A program made the position numbers and the translations under genes. A model generated the notes under the pieces. The model searched no databases. It was not told the DNA's origin and saw nothing but the letters and a program-made list of their open reading frames with translations. From CADEFX01 sp046154585 (GTDB taxonomy: Bacteria > Pseudomonadota > Alphaproteobacteria > Rhizobiales > Hyphomicrobiaceae), in NCBI GenBank assembly GCA_046154585.1, contig JBJXDX010000135.1, positions 1 to 64,000 of the forward strand: a stretch of 64,000 bases of DNA, written 5' to 3'. Of the stretch, positions 9,677-19,424 are shown one piece after another; the first letter of the stretch is position 1, and every line of letters begins with the position of its first letter.

Positions 9677-9735
9677 TCAGGCGGGATAGCGCAGGACTGC
9701 AGCCAGCGGCGCCCCGTTGAGGTTTCTGGCTGATC
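9677..9735 (-). pseudogene. 3' scrap of a baeRF-family gene
   Basis: Read on the minus strand, this piece encodes N-L-N-G-A-P-L-A-A-V-L-R-Y-P-A and then a stop. The intact baeRF protein at 42124-43245 ends in the near-identical EGAPLAAILRYPI. The upstream part of the gene is missing, so only the last codons survive. It marks a deletion end in this decayed strip. Confidence 0.55.
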
Positions 9736-9790
9736 CCCTCGTTGCCGCGCGCGGGTACGAGTTGGATGGAGCGATCAGGACGCATAGCCC

Positions 9791-10174
9791 TCATGAAGTC
9801 GATCGTTCATCCGGACTCGTCGTATTGGCACGCCCAGAGAGTTTCACTTCCAGCAGCACGGCGGCGAGGGCAAGGACGAAAATCGCACCCGCGTCGACCA
9901 GTAGGCCGATGTCGCTGGTCGACTTGTCGCCGGCGACACCGACCAGATGGCGGGTGAGCACGGTGATGGCGATGTAGATGATAAAGTTGGCGGGGAGCCG
10001 CCGGGTCGTAGCCTCGATCACGATTATCGCCCAGATCTCGAGGTAGATGAACATCAGCTGCGTCTGTTGCGTTTGCAGGTTCTGCTGCTGAGAGCGCAGG
10101 ATCGTCTGGCTGATCTGCTCACGACAGCGCGCCCGGCAATGACCCCGGTTCCCGCGCGCTGTGCAAGGCGGCAA
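9791..10174 (-). pseudogene. N-terminally truncated PsiE-family membrane protein
   Basis: The C-terminal three helices read like the phosphate-starvation-inducible PsiE family. FIYLEIWAIIVIEATTRRLP leads into NFIIYIAITVLTRHLV, and a final helix ends near VLLEVKL. The expected first membrane helix is absent. In its place is a hydrophilic, Gln-rich stretch (SQQQNLQTQQTQ), and no ribosome-binding site precedes the available ATG. I read it as a 5'-truncated remnant, although expression from an unidentified start cannot be excluded. Confidence 0.5.
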
Positions 10175-10210
10175 TCATTGGTTCTGGCCAATCGATGACA
10201 GGAGTTGACC

Positions 10211-10492
10211 ATGAGCGTACTCTAATGCCCGGTTTGCCAGGGCACCATGAAGGAAGTCAGCAAGGGCGGCGTTCTGATCGACGCATGCACGCAATGCCGC
10301 GGTGTCTGGCTCGATCGAGGCGAGCTGGAGAAGCTGTCGTCGCTGGTCAGCGGCACAGAAACGGGAAGCTTCCTCGGCGGTGCAAGCCTCCCTCGACGCG
10401 ATGACGACCGCCGCCGCGACAATGAGCGCCGTCGAGGCCGCGGGGACGCACCAAGGTCGAGAACCTCTCGGCTGCTTGACTTCTTCGACTGA
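10211..10492 (+). pseudogene. TFIIB-type zinc-ribbon protein gene with stop at codon 5
   Basis: AGGAG lies 6 bases before the ATG at 10211, so initiation signals look intact. Codon 5, however, is TAA (10223-10225). Beyond it the frame continues as C-P-V-C ... C-T-Q-C-R-G-V-W-L-D-R-G-E-L-E, a TFIIB-like zinc ribbon, and ends in RTSRLLDFFD. The intact paralogue at 59576-59884 begins MSVISCPVC, so a serine codon seems to have become TAA. The only downstream in-frame ATG (10247) would lose the first Cys pair of the zinc site. The gene is probably dead unless the stop is read through. Confidence 0.75.
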
Positions 10493-10742
10493 ACGCGGCC
10501 CGCGGTCGGCCATCTTCTTGGCGGATCGCTGCAGGACCGCTCTAGAAAAGCTCTGCGCATGCCAAGTGCGGCTACCGAATGCGTGGCCGCGCTCGTTGAT
10601 ACGCGCAGGCACACAGCCACCTGCCGCACGCTGCGTCAGGGCCAGATGGTGATCCTGACCGATCGGATCATTCGCTCACGGCAGCATCGTGCTGTTCGGA
10701 CGACAGACCTGGCCGGTATTTCGTTTAGGTGCAACGCTGTCT

Positions 10743-11232
10743 TCAGGCCAGCGCTCGCTTCTCCTTAAGTCCGGCGAGCTGAAAGATGTGGCGTGCGAAA
10801 TCCGCGTCCTCGCTTTCCAGGAGCTCGGGCAGGGCTTCTCGAAAGTCGCGGCGCTTGCACCAATCGCGCATGTAATCCTCCCAGCTTTGCCACAACCTGC
10901 GGCGTTGCTTGTCCATGTCTTCCTCATAGACCAGGATGAACGCACGCTCGAACAGCGCAACGAGAATTCAAGATGGCGCGCTTGCGCTTAGCCCGCTCTG
11001 CCGACAACTCGCCATACACGCCGCCACGACTGAGCAGCTGCAAGTCGGCATTGTCGATCACCAGTCTGAGGAAGTTGTTGTACTCGTCGGAAAGGCGCTG
11101 GTGGATTGCCGCCTCCTCGACCCGGCGCTCCTTGCGCTGCTCGAGCGCGAACACATAGATAGCCAATGGAAGGCCAAACACGGTGACGACATTGCTGAGC
11201 ATCGACGTCCATTCAAGTAGTGTCATGGGCAT
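10743..11232 (-). pseudogene. Frameshifted copy of the 54.4-kb single-helix membrane protein
   Basis: The N-terminal two-thirds (MPMTLLEW through about LSAERAKRKRAIL) aligns closely with the intact protein at 54426-54932. The C-terminal third (beginning around ILVALFERAFILVYEEDMD) continues in another frame. The join is near 10965-10972, where about two bases appear to be missing relative to the paralogue. The end at 10743 is the stop of the C-terminal frame. Unless translation frameshifts there, only a 102-residue truncated product would be made. Confidence 0.75.
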
Positions 11233-11445
11233 GGCAGTCGCTGGCGTCGGTTGTCATTATGTGAGCACAGGCGTGGGAGACGCGATGTTGATCGGATTGA
11301 CCGGTGAACGCCCGGCTCGACGTCGCGTGCCCCGGTTGGTGGATGCTCGTTGGCCTCGCTGACGGCGAGAACCATGTCGAACGGCTCTGGCTCTGCGATC
11401 GATCCCCGTCCACAAGACTTCGTCCAGCTGCAAGGGAATTGGTCA

Positions 11446-12525
11446 ATGGTCCTTTTGAGTTTCGCACTCGGCCTTGTCGCATTGATCATCGGGGCCGAGC
11501 TTCTGGTGCGAGGCGCCTCGAAGCTGGCGCTGACCTTCGGCATATCGCCCCTCGTCGTCGGACTGACCGTGGTTGCCTACGGCACCAGCGCGCCGGAGAT
11601 GGCGGTGTCCGTGCAATCCGCGCTCGCGGGCCAAGCGGACATCGCGATCGGCAATGTCGTCGGAAGCAACATCTTCAATGTTCTCTTCATACTCGGCATC
11701 TCGGCCTTGATCACTCCGCTAATCGTCGATCGACAGCTGATCCGGCAGGAGGTCCCCATCATGGTTGGCGCCTCGCTTTTGCTGCTGGGGGTGGCTTGGG
11801 ATGGCAGCGTGTCACGCAGCGAGGGTCTGATCCTTGCGATCCTGCTTGCTGCGTATACCATGTTCCTGATTGTTCAGAGCCGGCGCCAGCTATCGGGCAA
11901 TGGCGAATTCGCGCATGCTCTGGGCGGTACTCAACCGGCTGGGAAGACGAGGCTGCCCGTACAGGTCGCATTGATTGTCATCGGTTTGATCTTGCTGGTG
12001 CTTGGCGCCAGCTGGCTGGTCGAGGCCGCGATCACGATGGCCAAGCAGCTTGGCGTCAGTGAGATGGTGATCGGTCTGACCGTCGTCGCGGCGGGCACCT
12101 CCTTGCCGGAGGTCGCAACCTCGATCACGGCCGCGATCCGCGGGCAGCGCGACATTGCCGTCGGCAATGTGATCGGCAGCAGTGTCTTCAACATTCTCGG
12201 TGTGCTCGGGCTGACGGCCCTGGTGGCTCCATCGGCCATCCCCGTTGCGCCAGCGATGATCGCGTTCGACATCCCGGTGATGATTGTCGTGGCGATCGCC
12301 TGCCTGCCGATATTCTTTACCGGCAATTTCATCGCACGCTGGGAAGGAGGCATGTTCTTCGGGCTTTACGTCGGCTACACGCTCTACCTCATCCTGGCCG
12401 CCCAACAGCACGACGCCCTGTCGACCTACGGGTTCGTCCTCGGCACCATCGTCTTGCCCCTGTGCGCACCGACGATTCTCGTGATCGCCTGGCGGGAGTG
12501 GCAGGTCCGACGAGGACCGCAATGA
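11446..12525 (+). CDS. Calcium/sodium antiporter, CaCA family
   Basis: This 359-residue inner-membrane exchanger is of the YrbG/CaxA-like type, with two homologous halves. Each half carries the alpha-repeat core: GTSAPEMAVS in the first and GTSLPEVATS in the second, each followed by a G-N-V-x-G-S-x-x-F-N motif. The frame is open further upstream, but ATG 11446 has AAGG about 9 bases before it and gives exactly the length of the paralogue at 56807-57886. The ion is inferred from the family (Ca2+ out, Na+ or H+ in). A DUF4010 protein gene follows 82 bases downstream. Confidence 0.9.
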   Translation: MVLLSFALGLVALIIGAELLVRGASKLALTFGISPLVVGLTVVAYGTSAPEMAVSVQSALAGQADIAIGNVVGSNIFNVLFILGISALITPLIVDRQLIRQEVPIMVGASLLLLGVAWDGSVSRSEGLILAILLAAYTMFLIVQSRRQLSGNGEFAHALGGTQPAGKTRLPVQVALIVIGLILLVLGASWLVEAAITMAKQLGVSEMVIGLTVVAAGTSLPEVATSITAAIRGQRDIAVGNVIGSSVFNILGVLGLTALVAPSAIPVAPAMIAFDIPVMIVVAIACLPIFFTGNFIARWEGGMFFGLYVGYTLYLILAAQQHDALSTYGFVLGTIVLPLCAPTILVIAWREWQVRRGPQ

Positions 12526-12607
12526 TAATGGCCATGCATCGCCCGTGCGAACAAGACTTGCATGGTGGTCGTAGCTGAGGCCGTCCCTGACAGAGCAGTA
12601 TTTGCCG

Positions 12608-13870
12608 ATGGACACAGAGGCCCCCGTCTTACTCAATCTCGTCGAGGCATTCGGCATCGGCCTCTTGATCGGTGCGGAGCGGGAGCGCCGCAAGAGCACC
12701 GATACGAGCCGCGCCGCGGCTGGCATCAGGACGTTCGCAATTGCATCGATGGTTGGCGCGGTGAGCGTTCTCGCCGGCGGCGAGTTGTTGCTGGTCGCTG
12801 CCTTGGTCGGCGTTTTCGCTCTCGCCGGTCTCGCCTATTGGCGTTCCAAGCCCGAGGAGGTTGGCCTTACGACCGAGATCGCGCTCGTCATGACCGTGCT
12901 GCTCGGGGGGCTTTCGATCCGGCGGCCGGAGCTCGCGGCCGGAATTGGTGTTGTCGTGACCATCCTCCTGGCTGCCCGGGCCCCGATGCACACCTTCGTC
13001 CGCTCGGTGGTGACGGAGGACGAGCTCCGGGATGCCCTCTTACTGGCGGCCGCCACGCTCGTCGTGCTGCCAGTGCTGCCTGATCGCCCGATGGGACCTT
13101 ATGCAACGCTGAACCCGAATGCGCTCTGGATCATTGTCATCCTGGTCATGGCCATCGGCGCAGCCGGTCACGTTGCCATCAGACTGTTTGGTGCCCGGTA
13201 CGGCCTGCCGCTCTCGGGTCTGGCATCCGGCTTCATTTCGAGCACGGCAACCATTCGCGACATGGGCGAGCGGGTCGCGAAGACCCCCAGCCTCGTGGCA
13301 CTGGCCGCAGCGGGAGCATCGCTTTCGTCCGTTGCAACGATCATTCAAATGACACTGGTACTCGCAGCCACCAGCAAAGCGACGTTGCAAGCCCTCATGG
13401 TGCCGCTCGCCGCGGCAGTCCTCGTATCAACGCTCTATGGCGCTGTACTGACCCGATTGGCGCTCCGGCAGCCCAGCGAGGCAGAGCCGCAGGGCTCCCG
13501 GCAAAGCGCCTTCAACCTATCGACGGCGGTTCTGTTCGCTCTCACGCTGGCACTGGTCCTCCTCGTTTCGGCCGCCCTGCAGGACTGGCTCGGCAACGCC
13601 GGTGTCATATTGACTGCCGCCCTTGCAGGCTTCGTCAACACGCAGTCAGCCGCGATCGCCGTCGCACTGCTGGTGGCGTCAGGCAAGCTTCCTGCCGCCG
13701 ACGCCATCCTGCCGATACTGACCGCGATAACGACAAATACCTTATTCCGCATCGTGCTCGCGGCAAGAAGTGGCACACGAGAGTACGCGCTGCGCGTGAT
13801 TCCGGGGCTCATTCTGGTGGCGCTCGCCGCCTGGGCTGGTGCGTGGTTGACGCGCGCGCACGTGCCGTAG
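12608..13870 (+). CDS. MgtC-like / DUF4010 membrane protein
   Basis: This is a 420-residue, very hydrophobic protein. The N-terminal part carries GLLIGAERERR and TEIALVMTVLLGG, typical of the MgtC/SapB-related domain. The C-terminal half matches the DUF4010 layout. The family function is unsettled; MgtC relatives affect Mg2+ and phosphate homeostasis. The upstream TTG at 12602 is in frame, but ATG 12608 is the simpler start. A very close paralogue lies at 62333-63592 and, like this copy, converges on a GntP permease gene. Confidence 0.85.
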   Translation: MDTEAPVLLNLVEAFGIGLLIGAERERRKSTDTSRAAAGIRTFAIASMVGAVSVLAGGELLLVAALVGVFALAGLAYWRSKPEEVGLTTEIALVMTVLLGGLSIRRPELAAGIGVVVTILLAARAPMHTFVRSVVTEDELRDALLLAAATLVVLPVLPDRPMGPYATLNPNALWIIVILVMAIGAAGHVAIRLFGARYGLPLSGLASGFISSTATIRDMGERVAKTPSLVALAAAGASLSSVATIIQMTLVLAATSKATLQALMVPLAAAVLVSTLYGAVLTRLALRQPSEAEPQGSRQSAFNLSTAVLFALTLALVLLVSAALQDWLGNAGVILTAALAGFVNTQSAAIAVALLVASGKLPAADAILPILTAITTNTLFRIVLAARSGTREYALRVIPGLILVALAAWAGAWLTRAHVP

Positions 13871-13883
13871 TTGCTTGGGGAAC

Positions 13884-13907
13884 CGGAGCCCCCGCTCGCA
13901 GGCTCCG
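13884..13907. terminator. Possible stem-loop between convergent genes
   Basis: CGGAGCC at 13884-13890 and GGCTCCG at 13901-13907 form a perfect 7-bp stem with a 10-base loop, between the convergent DUF4010 and GntP genes. There is no clear T-tract on either strand, so intrinsic termination is uncertain. Confidence 0.35.
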
Positions 13908-13956
13908 AAGGCGAAGCTGCCGGTGGCGCGATCAGCTTGCACGCAGCCGCATTCGC

Positions 13957-15402
13957 TCAGAACGATCCGACCGTGCTTGCAATCACGAGAATGATCGCCA
14001 GCGCCAGAAGCGGGATTGCACTGGCGACGACGAAGATGTCCTTGTAGGCCTGCCGGTGCGTCATTCCGCAAACCGACAACAAGGTGATGACGGCGCCATT
14101 GTGTGGCAGCGAATCCAGCCCGCCGGTGGCAATCGTCGTGACGCGGTGGAGGAGATCGGGGTGGATGCCCGCAGCCTGTCCGAGCTCACGGTAAGAGGCG
14201 CCGAGGGTCTGCAAGGCGATGCTCATGCCGCCCGACGCCGATCCGGTAATCCCTGCCAGGATATTGACGGCGATCGCCAGCGAAACAAGCGGGTTTCCGG
14301 GTGCGATCCCGAGCACCGCATCGCGGATCGCAGCAAACGCAGGCAGCGACGCAATGACCGCGCCGAACCCGACGAGGGAAGCGGTGTTGAACGCGGGACC
14401 CGTTGCGGCGTTGGCGCCGTCATCCAAGGTCTGCTTGAGATTTGTAACCCGTTTGCGATTGAGGATGATCATGACGACGATCGAGGTCGTGAGCGCGATC
14501 AGGATCGCCCAGACTCCCTTGACAGCACCCAGGCCTACTTGTCCGTATCGCTTTTCCGCAAGGTAGCTCGCGTCGAGTGCCGGAAGGACAAGGGTAGAGA
14601 ACAGGTAGTTCACCGCAATGACGAGGAGGATCGGCAATGCTGCCATCCACACAGGGGGCAATGCACCGGGATTAACCGCCTCGGGTCCAGCGATCTCCAC
14701 GACGTCGTAGCCTTCACCCTGCGCATACTCGCGAAGCTCCTTGCGCGTTCGTTCCCGGGGCGCGCCAACAGCGACGGGGTGCGCCCGCCAGGTTGCAGCG
14801 CGGCGCATGATCCATGCCAGTCCCAACCCGAGCATGATGACAGCCGCGATGATGCCGATGCCGGGGGCAGCGAAGGCCGTTGTGCCGAAGTACGGCATCG
14901 GGATCGCATTCTGGATGGCCGGGGTTCCGGGCAGTGCCGTCATCGTGAATGTGAATGCACCAAGGGCGATCGAGGCTGGAATGAGTTCGCGGGGAAGACT
15001 GGCCCGCTCGAAGAGAGCGGCCGCGATCGGGTAGACCGCGAATGCGACCACGAAGAGCGACACGCCGCCATAAGTCAGCACCGCGCACGCCACCACGATG
15101 GCCGGGATGGTGTTGGACGTGCCCAGCCGCGCAACGATCCCCTCGGCCAGCGCTCTCGCCGATCCCGTGTCCTCCATCAACTTGCCGAACAGCGCGCCCA
15201 ACAGGAACAGTGGAAAGAACTGGACAATGAAGGCTCCCATCGCCGGCATGAAGATCTGCGTATAGGAGGCAAGTAGCGGCGAGCCACTCGGCAACACCGC
15301 CACGAGCGCCATCAGCGGCGTCAGCAGGAGGACGCTGATGCCTCGGTAAGAGAGATAGATCAGTAGCCCCAACGCCAGTAGAATGCCGAATAATCCAATC
15401 AT
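13957..15402 (-). CDS. GntP-family permease
   Basis: This is a 481-residue permease of the GntP family (gluconate and hydroxy-acid:H+ symporters). About twelve helices are predicted. The features are a TYGGVSLFVVAFAVYPI segment, a TALPGTPAIQN loop, and a C-terminal G-S-A-S-G-G-M-S ... PHNGAVITLL region, all typical of the family. The substrate cannot be read; gluconate, 3-hydroxybutyrate or a related organic acid are options, and 3-hydroxybutyrate would fit the phasin genes nearby. The partial gene at the right window edge is a close paralogue. Confidence 0.85.
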   Translation of the reverse strand: MIGLFGILLALGLLIYLSYRGISVLLLTPLMALVAVLPSGSPLLASYTQIFMPAMGAFIVQFFPLFLLGALFGKLMEDTGSARALAEGIVARLGTSNTIPAIVVACAVLTYGGVSLFVVAFAVYPIAAALFERASLPRELIPASIALGAFTFTMTALPGTPAIQNAIPMPYFGTTAFAAPGIGIIAAVIMLGLGLAWIMRRAATWRAHPVAVGAPRERTRKELREYAQGEGYDVVEIAGPEAVNPGALPPVWMAALPILLVIAVNYLFSTLVLPALDASYLAEKRYGQVGLGAVKGVWAILIALTTSIVVMIILNRKRVTNLKQTLDDGANAATGPAFNTASLVGFGAVIASLPAFAAIRDAVLGIAPGNPLVSLAIAVNILAGITGSASGGMSIALQTLGASYRELGQAAGIHPDLLHRVTTIATGGLDSLPHNGAVITLLSVCGMTHRQAYKDIFVVASAIPLLALAIILVIASTVGSF

Positions 15403-15433
15403 GGTGCCCAGTTTGTCCTTTTATCGTCTCGCA

Positions 15434-16513
15434 TCAAGCCAATGCGTCTGCGTTCAACGACGACCGTCGGCCAAGGTCGTCGCGATGCCGTCTGAGCCAT
15501 TCCTCTGCCGCACGGGCGCCGAGGCCGTGAAGTCGGATGAGACACTCCCACTCGACATCGAGCTTGCTCTTCATGTCGAGCTGGAACGCAGTCTCCTCCG
15601 CCGCGATCCGGTGAAGCCGAAGATGGCGGACCTGATTGAAGAGCGGATGCCTGAAGTGATGCGCTAGGTTCTCCTCGTCCAACGCCTGCTTCAAAAGGGC
15701 GATCCCCTTCAGCTCTTTCATCAGGCTGGCGTTGAACGTGATCTCGTTGAGACGAGCGGAGATGCCGCCCATCGAACGTGGCTTCTCATTGCGGACGGGT
15801 GGATTCAGCTGGACCACGAGCAGGTCTTCCGGCTCGCTTTCGGAAATGAGCGGGAGCAGCGCGGGATTGCCAAGATAGCCACCATCCCAATACGCCTCCC
15901 CGTCGATCTCGACAGCCTGAAACACGTGTGGCAGGCAGGCAGAAGCCATGACGGCACGTGGTGTCAACTCATGGTTCCGGAAAATCCTGAGCCCACCTGT
16001 CTTCACACTGGTCGCGGAAATGAACAGCCGGATGCTCGCTGAGCTTCTGAGGCCTTCAAAGTCGATCTGATCCGTCATCAGATCGAGCAGCGGGTTCAAA
16101 TTCAGCGGATTCCATTGATACGGCGAGTAGATGCGGGCGAAAGCCCTGGTTGCATCCGACCAATACGCCATTGTCGCCGCCCACGGCCCCAATGAACTCC
16201 ACGGCGATGGGTTCATCCAATCAGGCAGGAAAAGCGCCTGGAAGGGGTTGTTCGATGGCCGATCATGCGCTGCGCGACTGATCCGTTTCCAGAACGCCCA
16301 TAATGCTCGCTGGGCTCCCTGGGGACCGCCGCCGAGGAGGCCGTCCGCCATCACTACCGCGTTGATAGCGCCCGCGCTCGCACCGCTGACGGCGGCGCAG
16401 CGAACGCGCTTCTCGTCCAGCAGCCGATCGAGCACTCCCCATGTAAATGCGCCGTGGGCACCACCACCCTGTAAGGCGAGGTCCAGAACGACATCAGCAG
16501 GGCTTCCTGTCAC
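15434..16513 (-). CDS. Patatin-like phospholipase
   Basis: This 359-residue serine lipid hydrolase has the patatin Ser-Asp dyad. The oxyanion loop is QGGGAHG (residues ~15-21), the nucleophile elbow is GASAG (Ser46), and DGG (Asp210) completes the dyad. The open frame extends far upstream inside the neighbouring gene. The GTG at 16513 is chosen because AAGGAG lies 7 bases before it and the coding sequence then begins just ahead of the catalytic fold. It overlaps the 3' end of the upstream ligase gene by 20 bases, indicating translational coupling. Its role in lipid or polyester turnover is unproven. Confidence 0.88.
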   Translation of the reverse strand: MTGSPADVVLDLALQGGGAHGAFTWGVLDRLLDEKRVRCAAVSGASAGAINAVVMADGLLGGGPQGAQRALWAFWKRISRAAHDRPSNNPFQALFLPDWMNPSPWSSLGPWAATMAYWSDATRAFARIYSPYQWNPLNLNPLLDLMTDQIDFEGLRSSASIRLFISATSVKTGGLRIFRNHELTPRAVMASACLPHVFQAVEIDGEAYWDGGYLGNPALLPLISESEPEDLLVVQLNPPVRNEKPRSMGGISARLNEITFNASLMKELKGIALLKQALDEENLAHHFRHPLFNQVRHLRLHRIAAEETAFQLDMKSKLDVEWECLIRLHGLGARAAEEWLRRHRDDLGRRSSLNADALA

Positions 16514-19223
16514 GAGCACCCTCCTTGTTCTTGCCGGTGCCATCGCTGGCCAACAGCAGGACCACGCGGCGAACGCTTTCGTCTCCCGGTTCTGGCTCGA
16601 TGGAGAAGTCCAGCTCGCGACACATCTGCAGCATCGTGGAGTTGGAGGCGAGCACGGAGCCATGCAACTGCTCGAGCTTCTCCGACTTGGCGTAGGCGAT
16701 GAGATGCTGCATCAGCTGCCAGCCGAGGCCCCGGCCCTTGAGGTCGGACCTGACCAGGGCGGCGTACTCGGCGCGGACATAGTCCGGATCTGCCACCATG
16801 CGCACCGCGCCCAGTAGCGCGCCGGACGCCTTCGCGATGGCAACAAAGGCCATCTCGCGCGCGTAGTCGATCTGCGTGAGCCTGGCGAGGAAGCGGCGTG
16901 AAAGCTCGGGCGCCACGGTGAAGAACCGCAGCCGCTTGTCGTCCTGCGACACGCGGGCGAAGAAGTCGGCATAAAGCGCTTCGTCCTCCGGGCGTATCGG
17001 GCGGATGGAAATGGCTCCGATTCCGTCGACCTCCGCGTCGACCGCCCATTGCGAGGGATACGGTCTGATGGCCATTGCCACGCGCGGGATTTTTGTCGGA
17101 TCGGCGACTAGAACGCGGGCGTCGAGTGCGATGACACCCTTGTCGTCGGCGAGCAGTGGATTGATGTCGATCTCGCGGATCTCTTTGTGGTTGGCCACTA
17201 GGTAGCTCAGTCGCACCAGCACTTCTGCGACACGCTGGATATCGGCGGCCGGACGATCGCGATAGCCCAGCAGGAGGCGCAGCACCCGCGTCTGCTGCAT
17301 GAGATCGCGCGCGAGATTGAGATCGAGCGGCGGCAGCGCGTGCGCGGTATCGCGAGTCACCTCGACGGCCGTGCCGCCAGCGCCGAACATCATCAACGGG
17401 CCGAAGGTCGGATCGACCGACATGCCGAGGATCAGCTCGTGCGACCGGGCGCGGCGAATCATGGGCTGCACCGTGAATCCGTCGATTTTGGCCTTGGGCA
17501 TCACGCGGCCGATGTGCGCGATCATGTCCTCGGCCGCCCGTCGCGCATCGTCAATGCTTTCCAACCCCAGCCGGACACCGCCGACATCGGACTTGTGAGA
17601 GATATCGTCCGACAGGATCTTGACGACGACGGCGCCGTACTCCGCGATGGCGGTCGCCGAAAGCGCTGCCACCTCCGCAGGGGTCCTCGCGACACTGGTC
17701 GGGACGACGGGAATGCCGTAAGCGTCCAGCACGCCCTTCGCCTCGACCTCGGACAGCACGCTGCGTCCGGCAGCCAACACCCCAGCCATGATCACGGCCA
17801 CCTTGTCGGACTCGAGGCCGAGGTCGTGGGCCAGCGACGGCGGCGTGTGCATGAGCTGCTCCTGCGCCCGGCCGTAGCGCACGATCTGCATGAAACCTTC
17901 GATGGCGTTATCCGGGGTCTCGAAGCCCGCGATGCCTTTATTTGTGAACAACTGGCGCGCTTGCCGGCCTGCGCGATCACCCAGCCAGTTGGTGAGCAGA
18001 GGCTTGGTGCCGCGGCCCGCGCTCTGCCGGCGATCCAGCACTGCCAGCACCTCTTCTGCGACGGCAGTGCTCGAGGTCAATGCCGTCGGGCAATTGATGA
18101 CCAGGACGGCATCGGCCGCACCGTCGTCCATCAACAGGTCGAGGGCGCCCGAATACCTCTGCGGGTCCGCATCACCAATGATGTCCACCGGATTGCCGCG
18201 GGGCCATGTCGGCGGGAGAATGCGATCGAGCGCCTTGCAGGTGGCATCCGACAAGGTCGCGAGGCGGCCATCCAGATCGCCGAGCCGGTCGGCAGCCATC
18301 ACGCCGGCCCCCCCGCCGTTGGTGAGAATGACGAGGCGATCGCCGAAGGGCTTTGGATGGCGCGCCAGGATCTCCGCCGCGCTGAAGAGATCGTCGAGCT
18401 CGCGCACGCGCAGCAACCCGGCCCTGCGGAAGGCAGCCTCGTAGGCGGCATCGGCTCCGGCCAGGGCGCCGGTGTGGGAAAAGGCGGCCATGGCGCCGGT
18501 CGCAGCGCGGCCGGCCTTCACGATGATGACAGGCTTGGAGCGGGCGGCGCGCCGCGCCGCCGAGAGGAACTTGGGCGCGTGCGTGACCCCCTCCATGTAA
18601 AGCAGGATGGCGCGGCTCTTGGCGTCGCCAGCGAGGTAGTCCAGCATGTCGCCGAAGTCGGCATCGGCCATGTCGCCGAGCGAGACGACGTGCGAAAAGC
18701 CGATGTTGCGAACCGTGGCCCAGTCGACGATGGCCGTGATCAGCGCCCCTGACTGCGAGAGAAAGGCGAGGTCTCCCGCAAGTGGTGGCTCGTCCGCGAA
18801 GCTGGCGTTGAGACCGATGCCTGGCACCATTAGCCCCAGGCAATTCGGCCCCTGGATGCGCAACAGGTTCGGTCGTGCCGCTTCCAGCATGGCGCGCCTC
18901 AGGTCGTCGCGAACCCCCGCCGTAATGACCACGGCGGCGCGTGTTCCCTTGCTGCCGAGCTCCGCAATCAGCCCGGGAACGGTCGCGGGTGGGGTGACGA
19001 TGACGGCCAAGTCCGGGGCTTCGGGGAGTGATGCGATCGATGGATGGCAGGCGTGTCCGTCGATTGCTGTGTACTTTGGATTGACGAGCGAGACCGGCCC
19101 TTGAAAACCGCCTCGCACCAAGTTGCGTGCAGTTATGAGACCGACGCTGCCCGGCTTTGAGCTGGCGCCGATCAAGGCCACCAAGCGAGGGCGCAACAGG
19201 TAATCGAAATTGCGGATGGTCAT
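16494..19223 (-). CDS. ADP-forming acyl-CoA ligase fused to GNAT acetyltransferase (Pat-like)
   Basis: This 909-residue protein follows the PatZ/Pat architecture. An N-terminal CoA-binding Rossmann domain (FDYLLRPRLVALIGAS onward) leads into succinyl-CoA-ligase-like domains, then an ATP-grasp domain at roughly residues 490-690, and a C-terminal GNAT domain at about 740-890. In the known family the GNAT part acetylates lysines, for example on acyl-CoA synthetases. Whether the ligase part is catalytic here was not established. ATG 19223 is chosen because GGAG lies 9 bases upstream and the 37 preceding residues have no family look. It lies in a minus-strand run with usp genes. Confidence 0.88.
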   Translation of the reverse strand: MTIRNFDYLLRPRLVALIGASSKPGSVGLITARNLVRGGFQGPVSLVNPKYTAIDGHACHPSIASLPEAPDLAVIVTPPATVPGLIAELGSKGTRAAVVITAGVRDDLRRAMLEAARPNLLRIQGPNCLGLMVPGIGLNASFADEPPLAGDLAFLSQSGALITAIVDWATVRNIGFSHVVSLGDMADADFGDMLDYLAGDAKSRAILLYMEGVTHAPKFLSAARRAARSKPVIIVKAGRAATGAMAAFSHTGALAGADAAYEAAFRRAGLLRVRELDDLFSAAEILARHPKPFGDRLVILTNGGGAGVMAADRLGDLDGRLATLSDATCKALDRILPPTWPRGNPVDIIGDADPQRYSGALDLLMDDGAADAVLVINCPTALTSSTAVAEEVLAVLDRRQSAGRGTKPLLTNWLGDRAGRQARQLFTNKGIAGFETPDNAIEGFMQIVRYGRAQEQLMHTPPSLAHDLGLESDKVAVIMAGVLAAGRSVLSEVEAKGVLDAYGIPVVPTSVARTPAEVAALSATAIAEYGAVVVKILSDDISHKSDVGGVRLGLESIDDARRAAEDMIAHIGRVMPKAKIDGFTVQPMIRRARSHELILGMSVDPTFGPLMMFGAGGTAVEVTRDTAHALPPLDLNLARDLMQQTRVLRLLLGYRDRPAADIQRVAEVLVRLSYLVANHKEIREIDINPLLADDKGVIALDARVLVADPTKIPRVAMAIRPYPSQWAVDAEVDGIGAISIRPIRPEDEALYADFFARVSQDDKRLRFFTVAPELSRRFLARLTQIDYAREMAFVAIAKASGALLGAVRMVADPDYVRAEYAALVRSDLKGRGLGWQLMQHLIAYAKSEKLEQLHGSVLASNSTMLQMCRELDFSIEPEPGDESVRRVVLLLASDGTGKNKEGARDRKPC

Positions 19224-19424
19224 GGGGTCTTTCTCCGGGCTCCTGTTCGCCGTTTCTGGTCGCTCCGATCTGGCGCCCAAGGCTGTCACTGCGCGCAGAA
19301 GTGTCCCATGCGTGTGACTGCCGTTTCGCACCAAGGCAAGCCATCCGTCTGTGCAATCGGCAAACGGTCTGATACGGCTCTACTGGATGCCGAATTGGAT
19401 CATCCTTGCCTCTTGGCACCTCAT

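Noticed and set aside
10223..10225. The in-frame TAA as a recoded codon
   Set aside because: UAA is not used for selenocysteine or pyrrolysine, and the paralogue has a simple serine, so a nonsense mutation is the plain reading.
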